DNA of 64,000 bases from Axinella damicornis. Taxonomy: Eukaryota; Porifera; Demospongiae; Axinellida; Axinellidae. Position 1 is the stretch's first letter. Every line of letters starts with the position of its first letter. The notes below the pieces were generated by a model. The model did no database searches and was not told where the DNA came from. It was given only the letters and a program-made list of their open reading frames with translations. Below, piece after piece: positions 48,256 through 60,100 of this stretch. The translations under genes were made by a program, and so were the position numbers. Location of the stretch: NCBI GenBank assembly GCA_963931865.1, contig OZ007505.1, positions 11,211,474 to 11,275,473 on the forward strand, read 5' to 3'.

Positions 48256-48465
48256 CCCACCAGCTCTGTACTGCGTCCCATTCAGCCAGTTTGTGACTAC
48301 CTGGACATTCCCACCAGCTCTGTACTGCGTCCCATTCAGCCAGTCTGTGACTACCCAGACACACCCACCAGCTCTGTACTGTGTCCCATTCAGCCAGTTT
48401 GTGACTACCTGGACATTCCCACCAGCTCTGTACTGCGTCCCATTCAGCCAGTCTGTGTTAGTAAT
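48256..48465. repeat. 54-bp in-frame tandem repeat, four copies
   Basis: Units of CCCACCAGCTCTGTACTGCG + TCCCATTCAGCCAGTTTGTG + a spacer, 54 bp. On the minus strand they translate as WLNGTQYRAGGNVQVVTN repeated, joined in frame to the pseudogene upstream. The two spacer types alternate (CTGGACATT and CCAGACACA), so the higher-order unit is 108 bp. Confidence 0.85.
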
Positions 48466-48469
48466 TATG

Positions 48470-49210
48470 AGGATGTAGTTCAGGGGGTTGGGGAAGTGGC
48501 ACTGGTAAGTTGTGAAATTTTTGCCGAGGGTGTTGAGAGCCCCGGACTGGATTTGAAATAGTTGATGCCCTCCAAATTGCATGAAGAGCACCCATCTCTC
48601 TTCTCGCTGGCTGTGCTTGCTCAAGCCGGGTTGTGGTACTCCTGGGCTTGTTGAATTCTGGTTTATCTCCTTCATAAAACCAATCGTGAGCTGCACTGAA
48701 TGGGAGGCTCTGGTTCAGCACTCTTCATTACTACTCATCCCACACCTTCCTCAGGACGAAGGACTTGCCAACAAGGTCACACATTACACTAAAAAGCATT
48801 CCACATCTGTCGATGACGATCGAGGATGTTCCGTAACAATTCTAGCTGTACTCATTTCTGTCTCACCAGCTCCTGGCTCTCAATGATGCCAATGAGGGTT
48901 TCACATGTGAACCCCCACACTTTGTTCAGTGGTCTATATAGGTGAAGATGAAACTTACAAAGGGTTGCATTGAGTTTTCGTATGTAGAACGGTGACATGG
49001 CATTAGCCGGTCAAGCATGTAGTTGAGCATGGCGTGATTGTAACGGCACCTCTGTAGCTCGGTCTCATCGGAAGCCCTATGCCAGTTAAGCACCACCTCA
49101 ATGTATGCAGTCTCCTCTCTGTAGCCCTTTGTCTTTGTCCTCATCCAGTTAAGGGCTTTGGGTCCAAGGAGGCTCTCACAGTCATTACAGCTACTAACAT
49201 TAAATTTTAC
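48470..49210 (-). pseudogene. Multicopy uncharacterised protein, decayed
   Basis: Exon from about 49210 to donor TTT|GTAAGT at 48959 reads KTKGYREETAYIEVVLNWHR and QRCRYNHAMLNYMLDRLMPC. Further on come HPRSSSTDVECF (about 48820) and, only after a one-base slip in a T run (TGCTTTTTAGTG), FSVMCDLVGKSFVLRKVWDE followed by a stop. Another frame gives AAHDWFYEGDKPEFNKPR and ISNPVRGSQHPRQKFHNLPV. The order matches an uncharacterised repeated protein I remember from sponge and cnidarian genomes. It is probably mobile-element derived, function unknown. The tandem repeat at 48256-48465 has been added to its 3' end. Confidence 0.55.
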
Positions 49211-49605
49211 AGTTACCGTACTGGACTTGAGATATTTTGGTACTACAATAGACTAGCACCGCATTGTAGCTAATTAAGTCCCTAATCGCTACATGTAGCC
49301 TAAGATGGTAATTAGTTAGTGGGCACTCACTACAGTACTTTCAACCAACGGTACACTGAGTTCTGCAATACCCTCTGATATTGCTTGCATCCAAGTAGGA
49401 GAGATTGATGTATGGTTACGTGTCTTGATTTCCCGTGCAAGCCCGCGGATCAACCGCGGATTGGTTATCGGCCGCATTTTGATTGGTCAACGTTTGCAGC
49501 TGTAATTATTTTGGCGGGAAGTTTAAAATTCTATTGATGGCCTGCCTCAGTTTTCTCATTCGCTTGGTCCGGCTCTGTTGAATAGGCTTAAGCGAGACAG
49601 GAGAT

Positions 49606-49808
49606 GGAGCCCATTCTCTTACGTACTTCCACACCTACTGCCGCGCCGGTAGCAAGCCATTGTGCGCCGATCCGTTTTAACGACGTCATTGCTCCACCAA
49701 GTCCGTACTCTACAGTCTACACTAACCACCAGCTGTGTGCCACTTAACCAGTCTCCTCTCACCCGAATTGTTTACTGTCCCACCCACCACTACCCAGCCA
49801 TTCAGTGG
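49606..49808 (+). CDS. Possible first exon upstream of the exon array
   Basis: ATG at 49606 opens MEPILLRTSTPTAAPVASHC and RFNDVIAPPSPYSTVYTNHQ before an in-frame TAA. In the +1 frame it continues LTSLLSPELFTVPPTTTQPF to a good donor, GTAAGTGTTG, at 49809. One indel, or a different start, would make this a spliced first exon for the array that follows in the same direction. No family recognised. Confidence 0.3.
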
Positions 49809-50039
49809 TAAGTGTTGTTCATCGTATTTAGTTGATTGGCTCCGACACGGACGAGATAAAAGACCTTTTAGGGTATGATCGGGCCAGGGTAGGCTTCCAT
49901 TTCTGTTCCCGAAGCCTGCCCTGGTCATAATGTACCCTAAGTATTGTATCTCTGCTACGTTTCCGCGTCCTAGGTTTTTTAAACAGAGACTAATATTTCA
50001 CTTGATCCTTTTCCTCATCTGATTACCTTTGCTACTAGG

Positions 50040-53000
50040 GTCTTGTTAGTGCCTTCCATTCTCCTGATGGCCTAGCTTTCGGCTCCAGCATGGGGTGCCT
50101 GATGGTCTAGCTTTTGGCTCCCTGTTCCAGCAAGGGGTGCAGGATGGTAGTGGTGCGGTTTCTACATGGAAATGGGGGAGTGCGTGGAGAAGCAGCCTGG
50201 AGATTACATTTGTGAGTGAACAAGTTAGCCTTCTGTTCTTCCTCCCGTTACCTGCAGCCAGAGCCTTCCCATCTCCTGATGGTCCAGCTCCTGGCTGCAG
50301 CAATGGTAGTGTTGTGGTGTATGCATTGAGACATGGGGGTACCTACAGCCAGCCTTTTCCTATCTCCTGCTGACCAATCTTCCGATTTCAGCAAGTGGTG
50401 CAGTTTCTACATGGAGTACATGGAGAAGGAGCCTGGAGATTAAATTGTTCTATGGTGAGTGGACATGATAGCCTTACAGAAAATTGTTTCTCCTCTTTTT
50501 ATCTTCAGATAGCGCTTCCTGTCGGCCTACCTCCCAGTTTCAGCAAGGGGTGCAATTTCTATTTGGAATACGTAGAGAAGGATCCTGGAGATTACATTTG
50601 TGCTACGGTAAGTGGACAAGCTAGACATGTAGCCGTTATCTGCAGCCAACGCTTCCTATCGGTCTACCTACCGGTTTCAGCAAGAGGTGCAATTTCTACC
50701 TGGAGTGGTAAGTGGACATGCTAGCCTTGCTGAAACCTGTTCCTCCTCCAGTTATCTGCAGCCAGTGCCTCCTGTTGGCTCATCTACCAGTTTCAGCAAT
50801 GGGTGCAATTTCTACTGGGAGTACGTGGAGAAGGAGCCTGGAGATTAAATTGTGCTATGGTGAGTGGACATGCTATCCTTGCAGAAACCTGTACTCCTCC
50901 CTTTATCTGCAGCCAGTGCTTCATGTCGGCCAATATCCCGGATCTAGCAAGGGATACTTGGAGTACGTGGAGAAAATGCTTGGTGATGAGTTGACATGAT
51001 AGCCTTGCAGAAACATGTTTCTCATCCCATTATCTGCAGCCATTGCCTCCTGTTGGCCTACTGATCGGTTTCAGCAAGGGGTGCAATTTCTACCTGGAGT
51101 ACGTGGAGAAGGAGCCTGGAGATTGATTGTGCTATGGTGAGTGGACATGCTATCCTTGCAGAAACCTGTACTCCTCCTTTATGTGCAGCAAGCGCTGCCT
51201 GTCGACCTATATCCCGGATCCAGCAAGGGATACTTGGAGTACATAGAGGAAGAGGTTGGTGAGTTGACATGATAGCCTTGCAGAAACCTGTTTCTCATCC
51301 CGTTATTTGCAGCCATTGCCTCCTGTTGGCCTACTGAACGGTTTCAGCAAGGGGTGCAATTTCTACCTGGAGTACGTGGAGATGGAACCTGGAGATTATA
51401 TTGTTCTGTGGTGAGTGGACTTGATAGCCTTGCAGAAACCTGTTTCTAAATTCGCATCCCGTTATCTGCAGCTAGTGCCTCCTGTTGGCCCACCTACCGG
51501 TTTCAGCAATGGGTGCAATTTCTACAGGGAGTACGTGGAGAAGGAGCCTGGAGATTAAATTGTGCTATGGTGAGTAGACATGCTATCCTTGCAGAAACTT
51601 GTACTCCTCCCTTTATCTGCTGCCAGCGCTTCCTGTCGGCCTATATCCCGGATCTAGCAAAGGATACTTGAAGTACGTGGACAAAGAGCTTGGTGAGTTG
51701 ATGGGATAGCCATGCAGAAACCTGTTTCTCATCCCGTTCTCTGCAGCCAGTGCCTCCTGTTGGCCCACTTACCGGTTTCAGCAATGGGTGCAATTTCTAC
51801 TGGGAGTACGTGGAGGAGCCTGGAGATTAAATTGTGCTATGGTGAGTGGACATGCTATCCTTGCAAAACCTGTACTCCTCCCTTTATCTGCAGCCAGCGC
51901 TTCCTGTCGGCCTATATCACGGTTCCAGCAAGGGATACTTGGAGTACGCGGAGAAAGAGCTTGGTGAGTTGACATGATAGCCTTGCAGAAACCTGTTTCT
52001 CATCCCATTATCTGCAGCCAGTGCCTCCTGTTGGCCTACTGACCGGTGTCAGCAAGGGGTGCAATTTCTACCTAGAGGACGTGGAGAAGGAGCCTGGAGA
52101 TTATATTGTTTTGTGGTGAGTGAACATGATAGCCTTGCAGAAACCTGTTTCTAAATTCTTATCCCGTTATCTGCAGCCAGTGCCTCCTTTTGGCCCACCT
52201 ACCGGTTTCAGCAATGGGTGCAATTTCTACTGGGAGTACGTTGAGAAGGAGCCTGGAGATTGAATTGTGCTATGGTGAGTGGACATGCTATACTTGCTGA
52301 AACCTGTTTCTCATCCCGTTATCTACAGCCAGTGCCTCCTGTTGGCCCACTTACCGGTTTCGGCAATGGGTGCAATTTCTACTGGGAGTACGTGGAGGAG
52401 CCTAGAGATTAAATTGTGCTATGGTGAGTGGACATGCTATCCTTGCAAAACCTGTACTCCTCCCTTTATCTGCAGCCAGCGCTTCCTGTTGGCCTATATG
52501 ACGGTTCCAGCAAGGGATACTTGGAGTACGTGGAGAAAGAGCTTGGTGAGTTGACATGATAGCCTTGCAGAAACCTGTTTCTCATCCCATTATCTGCAGC
52601 CAGTGCCTCCTGTTGGCCTACTGACCGGTTTCAGCAAGGGGTGCAATTTCTACCTGGAGGACGTGGATAAGGAGCCTGGAGATTATATTGTTTTGTGGTG
52701 AGTGGACATGATAGCCTTGCAGAAACCTGTTTCTAAATTCTCATTCCGTTATCTGCAGCCAGTGCCTCCTGTTGACCGACCTACCGGTTTCAGCAATGGG
52801 TGCAATTTCTACTGGGAGTACGTTGAGAAGGAGCCTGGAGATTAAATTGTGCTATGGTGAGTGGACAAGTTATACTTGCTGAAACCTGTACTCCTCCCTT
52901 TATCTGCAGCCAGCGCTTCCTGTCGGCCTGTATCCCCCACGTACTCCAAGGGATATTTGTAGTACGTGGAGAAAGAGCTTGGTGAGTTGACATGATATCA

Positions 53001-55745
53001 TTGCAGAAACTGTTTCTTTCCGTTATCTGCAGCCAGTTCCTCCTGTTTGCCTACTGACCGGTTTCAACAAGGGGTGCAATTTCTACCTTGAGTACTTGGA
53101 GAAGGAGCCTGGAGATTATATTGTTCTGTCGTGAGTGGACATGATAGCCTTGCAGAAACCTGTTTCTAAATTCTCATCCCGTTATCTGCAGCCAGTGCCT
53201 CCTTTTGGCCCACCTACCGGTTTCAGCAGTGGGTGCAATTTCTACTGGGAGTACGTTGAGAAGGAGCCTGGAGATTAAATTGTGCTATGGTGAGTGGACA
53301 TGCTATACTTGCTGAAACCTGTACTCCTCCCTTTATCTGCAGCCAGCGCTTCCTGTCGGCCTGTATCCCCCACGTACTCCAAGGGATATTTGTATAAGGG
53401 GAGAAAGAGCTTGGTGAGTTGACATGATATCATTGCAGAAACTGTTTCTCCTTCCGTTATCTGCAGCTAGCGCTTTCTGTCGGCCTACCTACTGGCTTTA
53501 GCGAGGGGTGCAATTTCTACTGGGAGTATGTGGAGAAAGAGCGGGGAGATTAAATTGAGCTATGGTGAGTGGACATGATAGCCTTGCAGAAACCTGTTTC
53601 TCATCCCATTATCTGCAGCCAGTGCCTCCTCTTGGCCTACTGACCGGTTTCAGCAAGGGGTGCAATTTCTACCTGGAGTACTTGGAGAAGGAGCCTGGAG
53701 ATTATATTGTTCTGTTGTGAGTGGACATGATAGCCTTGCAGAAACCTGTTTCTAAATTCTCATCCCCTTATCTGCAGTCAGTGCCTCCTGTTGTCCCATC
53801 TACCGGTTTGAGAAATGGGTGCAATTTCTACTGGGAGTACGTGGAGAAAGAGCTTGGAGATTAAATTGAGCTATGGTGAGTTGACATGATAGCTTTGCAG
53901 AAGCCTGTTTCTCATTCCATTATCTGCAGCCAGTGCCTTCTGTTGGCCTACTGACTGGTTTCAGCAAGGGGTGCAATTTCTACCTGGAGTACGTGGAGAA
54001 GGAGCCTGGAGATTAAATTGTTCTGTGGTGAGTGGACATGATAAGCTTGCAGAAACCTGTTTCTCATCCCGTTATCTGCAGCTAGTGCCTCCTGTTGGCC
54101 CACTTACCGGTTTCAGCAATGGGTGCAATTTCTACTGGGAGTACGTGGAGGAGCCTGGAGATTGAATTGTGCTATGGTGAGTGGACATGCTATCCTTGCA
54201 AAACCTGTACTCCTCCCTTTATCTGCAGCCAGCGCTTCCTGTCGGCCTATATCACGGTTCCAGCAAGGGATACTTGGAGTACGTGGAGAAAGAGCTTGGT
54301 GAGTTGACATGATAGCCTTGCAGAAATCTGTTTCTCATCCCGTTATCTGCAGCCAGTGCCTCCTGTTGGCCCACCTACCGGTTTTAGCAATGGGTGCAAT
54401 TTCAACTGGGAGTACGTGGAGAAGGAGCCTTGAGATTAAATTGTGCTATGGTGAGCGGACATGCTATCCTTGCTGAAACCTGTACTCCTCCCTTTATCTG
54501 CAGCCAGCGCTTCCTGTCGGCCTGTATCCCCCACGTACTCCAAGGGATACTTGGAGTACGTGGAGAAAGAGCTTGGTGAGTTGACATGATAGCATTGCAG
54601 AAACTGTTTCTCCTTCCGTTATCTGCAGCTAGCGCTTTCTGTCGGCCTGCCTTCTGGCTTTAGCGAGGGGTGCAATTTCTACTGGGAGTACGTAGAGAAA
54701 GAGCGGGGAGATTAAATTGAGCTATGGTGAGTGTACATGATAGCCTTGAAGAAACCTGTTTCTCATCCCATTATCTGCAGCCAGTGCCTCCTGTTGGCCT
54801 ACTGACCGGTTTCAGCAAGGGGTGCAATTTCTACCTGGAGTACTTGGAGAAGGAGCCTTGAGATTATATTGTTCTGTTGTGAGTGGACAAGATAGCCTTG
54901 CAGAAACCTGTTTCTGAATTCTCATCCCGTTATCTGCAGCCAGTGCCTCCTGTTGGCCCACCTACCGGTTTGGGAAATGGGTGCAATTTCTACTGGGAGT
55001 ACGTGGAGAAGGAGCCTGGAGATTAAATTGTGCTATGGTGAGTGGACATGCTATCCTTGCTGAAACCTGTACTCCTCCCTTTATCTGCAGCCAGTGCTTC
55101 CTGTCGGCCTGTATCCCCCACGTACTCCAAGGGATACTTGGAGTACGTGGAGAAAGAGCTTGGTGAGTTGACATGATAGCCTTGCAGAAACTGTTTCTCC
55201 TTCCGTTATCTGCAGCTAGCGCTTTCTGTCGGCCTATCTACTGGTTTTAGCGAGGGGTGCAATTTCTACTGGGAGTACGTGGAGAAAGAGCTGGGAGATT
55301 AAATTGAGCTATGGTGAGTGGACATGATAGCCTTGCAGAAACCTGTTTCTCATCCCATTATCTGCAGCCAGTGCCTCCTGTTGGCCCACCTACCAGTTTC
55401 AGCAATGGGTGCAATTTCTACTGGGAGGATGTGGAGAAGGAGCCTGGAGATTAAATTGTTCTGTGGTGAGTGGATATGATAGCCTTGCAGAAACCTGTTT
55501 CTCCTCCCGTTATCTGCAGCTAGCGCTTTCTGTCGGCCTACCTACCGGTTTTAGTGAGGGGTGCAATTTCTACTTAGAGGACGTGGAGTATGAGCTTGGA
55601 TTTTATTGATAACCTGTTCCTCCTCCTGTTATCTGCAGGTAGCGCTTCCTGTTGGCCTACCTACCGGTTTCAGCAATGGGTGCAATTTCTATTTGCAGTA
55701 CGTGGAGAAGGAGACTGGAGATTAAGTTTGTGCCATGGTGAGTGG
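50040..55745 (+). repeat. Tandem array of about 39 exon/mini-intron units
   Basis: About 5.7 kb of head-to-tail units, each with a splice-like acceptor (TTATCTGCAG), an exon-like part and a donor (GTGAGTGGACATG), followed by a roughly 54-bp intron-like part (ATAGCCTTGCAGAAACCTGT...). Type A 'exons' (about 30) are 98-99 bp. The best-preserved one, 50510-50608, is 99 bp and open: LPPSFSKGCNFYLEYVEKDP then GDYICAT. Type B (about 9) are near 70 bp, lack the CNFY segment and end EYVEKEL. Most type A copies have lost one base near the end, turning GATTACATTTGTG into GATTAAATTGTG with a TAA stop. Other copies read GATTATATTG and stay open. Family not recognised. Confidence 0.8.
50510..50608 (+). CDS. 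Best-preserved open unit of the exon array
   Basis: A 99-bp (33-codon, phase-symmetric) exon candidate between TATCTTCAG and GTAAGTGG, reading ALPVGLPPSFSKGCNFYLEY and VEKDPGDYICAT. It is the only copy with both a full-length open frame and a consensus GTAAGT donor, so it may resemble the founder unit. Whether it is translated is unknown. Confidence 0.4.
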
Positions 55746-56304
55746 CCAAGGCCAAGCTAGCTAAAGCCTTGTAGGGGATGTGGGGGATGGGATAGATATA
55801 TGTATATATTATACATAATATAAAAGAACGGAAAAGTACTGTCCATGATGTTTCTGGATATAATAATACTTCGTAATTTTTGGCAGAGGTTTATCTCTCT
55901 AACTCCTAGCTCCTCTTCCTTACAGCCATCCTGCCACCGGTGGACGAGGCTGGGCTCCACAGATCTAAGTACTGTCACCCTCCCGTACTGGAACAGGTTT
56001 AGCAAGTTCCAATCACTCTCTTTCAAGTCCTCTCCCAACTCGAGAACTTTAAGAAGATATTATTGCAAGTGCAAGCAAGATGAAAGCTCTCGTGCATCCA
56101 GGTTCATTCATTGGTCTGGAACTTTGTTGCATATGGAAAGCGGATGCAAGACTTGCAAAATTCAGCCGGATCTTATGGACTGAAGACTGCGGGGAAGTAA
56201 ACTTGGTGGTTCTCCAGAGCATTCATTTGGCATCTTTCCAAGAACTGCAGGGTAAAATCAACATGAATGTCAGCCAGTTCATATGTTGGATGTATTAGTT
56301 ATAG

Positions 56305-57075
56305 CATGGCAACAAGGAAAGGAGGAACCCTGTTCAGCCACCACAACTTATACTGAATGGCACACCTCTTGATCAGGTTGAAACTTTCAAGTATTTGGGA
56401 GTACTTCTCTCCTCTGAACTCTCTTGGTCACTACACATAGACTCCATCTGCACCAAGGCGAGAAAACTTACCGGTTTACTCTATAGGAGGTTTTATGGCA
56501 ACGTTAACCAGCAGGGTCTGTACAGTTTGTACACTACACTCGTGCGCCCTCACCTTGAATATGCTGCTCTGGTTTGGGACCCGCATCTTGTGAAAGACAA
56601 TACTAAACTTGAAAACGTCCAAAAGTTTGCATTGAAAATGTGTTCAAAACAGTGGGACATGGGTTACCAGGACCTACTTGAGCTATCTCAACTCCCTGCA
56701 CTACAGAACCGTAGACTATATTTAAAGCTTTGCACTCTATACAAGATTAGACACGGTTATTTTTACTTTCCTCCCAATGTATTTGTCCCCCAAGTTAGTA
56801 GGCATAATTCCTCATTACCTCTAATATATCAGCCCCTTGCACACACCAATGCCTTTCAATCATCCTTTGTACCCAGCTCTGCATCTACATGGAACCACTT
56901 ACCACATGAAGCACTTACTGCACACTCCATTACCTCTTTTAAATCATTTGTATCACCTTTGTTCTTGTAATAGTAATATGTAACAGGGTGCACACTCGCA
57001 TTAGCACTTTTCGCTATTTGTGTAACCCTTGCATTATTGCAAATTATTATAGAAAAAAAAAACAACAAAAAAAGG
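56305..57075 (+). pseudogene. 3' fragment of a CR1-like retrotransposon
   Basis: Open from about 56310 (NPVQPPQLILNGTPLDQVET) to the stop at 56968, with KYLGVLLSSELSWSLH, LVRPHLEYAALVWDP and QDLLELSQLPALQNRRLYLK. The sequence parallels the last 190 residues of ORF2 of the 21-25 kb element, but it is a different subfamily. It is 5'-truncated as usual for LINE insertions and ends in an A-rich tail (57050-57073). A short hairpin, GGCTGTATGCC ... GGCATACAGCC, follows at about 57076-57103. Confidence 0.85.
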
Positions 57076-57311
57076 GCTGTATGCCAATCTGGCATACAGC
57101 CTGTGTTGCCATGCTATAACTAATTTATTGCATGCACCTGATTGGATGTTGCTTCGTGATGTGTTGCTAAGTGATGATGTCACAACAGTGCCATATGCCA
57201 GATATTGGCACACCTGATCCTTTGCACTTGTAGGGTATCATGCAATAAACTCCCTTGATGCGAGTTCTTAATTCCTCCATGCCACGGAAACCTGTCTGTA
57301 GTGACCAGATG

Positions 57312-57336
57312 CCCCCCCCCCCCCCCCCCCCCCCCC
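57312..57336. repeat. Poly-C tract, 25 bases
   Basis: Uninterrupted run of C following CAGATG. Confidence 0.95.
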
Positions 57337-57917
57337 AAATGTCAATACAACGGAGGATGTGTGAACTGAATCTAGTGCCCTCCTGACGGGAATACAGTTG
57401 AGTCCCACACCTGCCCCAGCCACACCCCCCATGCATCAACCTTCACTGCCTTACTTATTAAAATTCATAGTCATTCAGTCTTGGTAAGTGTATTCATGAA
57501 GCAGCAAACCCAAAACACTGTAAGCACATCTATACTGATATCCGAACCCGACTACACTCCTCATTTCCTCCCCACAGGGAAGTGGACAAACAATCCTGAA
57601 AATGACAGATGGATCAATGCAGTCCTACTTACGTAGTGTAACTGTAACAACACACACACATACACACGCACACACCAACAAATGCACTTCGAATTCCTCA
57701 TGGTCACATATATTCAAATTCAAGAATTAATTTTATGAAAGTTGGAGATTCATGTAAGTCATGTGATGGTGACAGGTGGATTCTGAAAATGATGTGAGCT
57801 ATATTACAGGTGTCTCACACATGACAGATATCCCGTGGGATGGGATAGGTCCATGCATGTACACCTGCAGCTCCGTATTCTGAGTCACTCCCGGCAGAGC
57901 TCTCCTCGGGACAGGTG

Positions 57918-58236
57918 TCAGTCTGGTAGTTGTGCCACAAGGGAGTGAGCAGGGATGTCTGGGTCAATGCACGTTGAGGCATAGGCTGGGAAGCTCCTTA
58001 TAGCAACTCAGAGAGCAGTGATGTCAGCAGCTGCGTGCACTGGACTGGGAGTGGAAGGAGGTACACGTTTGGGCTGTGTGTGTGTGTCAGGGTGGGGGGA
58101 CAAAGCCGTGATGATGAGTGCAATCAACTCACACATGTACGGCACATGCACCCATGCACCTTCCTTGGATGAGCTGTAGTTGGTTGGGAGCATGACAGAG
58201 CAGACAGGCAACGGCTTCTGAACCACACTGAACAAA
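57918..58236 (-). CDS. Possible 3' exons of the misato gene
   Basis: Exon 58236-58133 (acceptor CTGCTGCAG, donor ATGT|GTGAGT) reads FSVVQKPLPVCSVMLPTNYS then GAWVHVPYM. It joins in phase to 57985-57918 (acceptor CTTCCCAG), reading YASTCIDPDIPAHSLVAQLP, D and a TGA stop. Another frame of the second exon is open further (LLTPLWHNYQTDTCPEESSA). They lie downstream of the misato exons on the same strand, so they may be its end, but I could not match them to known misato C-termini. Confidence 0.35.
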
Positions 58237-58329
58237 CTGCAGCAGTGTGTGCGCAGATAGGAAACAGGATTATCAAGAGTCCGCAGAGCTATGGATAATA
58301 TAAGGACTTCTGTGACGTCAGGTATACAG

Positions 58330-58620
58330 TATTTACGTTCTGCGCAATTTAGGAATTTACGTAATCTCGAGATTGCACTGCAAGCCACAAACGCTGGGTG
58401 AGAAGGCCTGGGTACGAACTTAGTGTATGTTCCAGTCGCAATCAGATTTAATTGTCTTTTTGCGCAATCTCGAGATTGCATGCACACTTGCATTTTTGCA
58501 CAATCTTGAGATTGCATCGAGATTGCGCACTTATGCTACGCAATCTCCTGATTGCAAATGTCTTGCGCAATCTCGAGATTGGCATGCAATTTCCGGATTC
58601 CTAGAATGCGCAGAGAATGG
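58330..58620. repeat. Palindromic CAATCTCGAGATTG repeat cluster, copy 2
   Basis: At least five copies of AATCTCGAGATT or near variants (AATCTTGAGATT, AATCTCCTGATT) within 250 bp. The cluster ends GGCATGCAATTTCCGGATTC, TAGAATGCGCAG, the same right end as the element at 14296-14750. Confidence 0.75.
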
Positions 58621-58974
58621 AGTTCAGTACAGGGTTTTTAGGAATCACTACACTAAAATGCTTAAAGCGAATTGCGTAGACCATTCCATATATGGAGCGC
58701 AGGCAGGGCTATACAACAGTACTTAAGCACTGAACTTTGGCCTTTAATTAGATTTCACACAACCGAGTTTCAACCACAAAATTAATTGTCCACTTAAACA
58801 CAACCAGCTGTGGTTGTTGCAAGGCAGGGGGGGTGGGACAAGGTCCGTGCGCAAGTGGTACAATTAACATTCCATAGGTATAGTGCACAATAATATACAA
58901 GAAGTATGCGGAACTAGCAGACTAGTAACAGCTCTAGCGCTGACTTATCGCTGGGGTTCGATGGGGTTCGATCG

Positions 58975-59265
58975 CTTTATTGACTTCCTACCTGATGCTA
59001 AACACTTGAGTGCGGTCGACAAGTCTGCATTCGCTGATATTCTCGGTGAGTCTGCATGGTCACTTACATAACTGCTCAGTACAGGCACGTAGTAGTGCGT
59101 AGTGGCTTATACCCAGTTCAGTCACAGTCTTTGCATGGAGGTTACTCTTCAGGATGCATTGAAAGCGCAATGCAGCCTTCTTTCACGGAGAAAAGCAGTA
59201 GAACGACTTTGCATTACGTCATACGAAATGACAGTGCACGTGATCTTGTCCTACCCCCCCTGGTT
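58975..59265 (+). repeat. Dispersed repeat, copy 2
   Basis: Plus-strand counterpart of 33640-33960. It shares KHLSAVDKS, CIESAMQPS and EKSSRTTLHYVI and runs on to SARDLVL. Confidence 0.65.
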
Positions 59266-59539
59266 GCAAGGTTTGGAAAAGCCCTGTACAACAGGAAGTC
59301 AGAACACAATTTGGCTCATTCTAGCAACTATGGACAAGCTAGTTTCTGTACATGTATGTTGCCCTGTAGTGTTTCTTGAAACATCACAGCCTGCACTAAG
59401 CTAACCACACCCTCGCGTGACATCTGGGTCGAGGAACAGATCTTCCCAGGCTCCCCCCTGCACAGTTCATAACGCTAGTAACGCTAGTACCCATGTACTC
59501 AGTGACAACAGTCACCCCCGGCTAGGCACATGAGTCAGA

Positions 59540-60100
59540 GAGGTTGTTGGACCTTTCATGCACAAGTAAGGTCTCTCTGTAACTCTGGGAATGAGGCTTC
59601 CCTGCATTAGGTGTTACAAAGCCTCATCTACTCACCCCTTCACCTTTCTTCCCAGCATTGTGAGGGAGGGAGGGGAGGGTAGTGGGAGAATGCTCGGTGC
59701 GGTAGAGCAAGATAGCCATGTCAAAAGCAGAGGCCATGATGGCAGAACAGTGGTAGGGGAGGGAGAGCTGGGTGACAGAAGGAGAGGAGGAAGGGAGGTT
59801 GCGCCACTGGCTGTGAAATGGGTGGTCAGTTGGACTTTCATGCACAAGTAAGGCCTCTCTGTAACTCTGGGAATGAGGCTTCCCAGCATTAGGTGTTAAC
59901 AAAGCCACATCTACTCACCCCCTCACCTTTCTTCCCAGCATTGGGAGGGGAGGGTAGTGGGAGAATGCTCGGTGTGGTAGAGCAAGGTGGCCATGTCAAA
60001 AGCAGAGGCCATGATGGCAGAACAGTGGTAGGGAGGGAGGGCTGGGTGAGAGAAGGAGAGGAGGGAGGTTGCACTATTGGCTGTGAAAAGGGTGGTCAGG
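59540..60100. repeat. 282-bp tandem duplication containing a misato exon
   Basis: Two head-to-tail copies starting near TTTCATGCACAAGTAAGG at 59554 and 59836. Each contains the third misato exon and its flanking intron. Confidence 0.85.
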
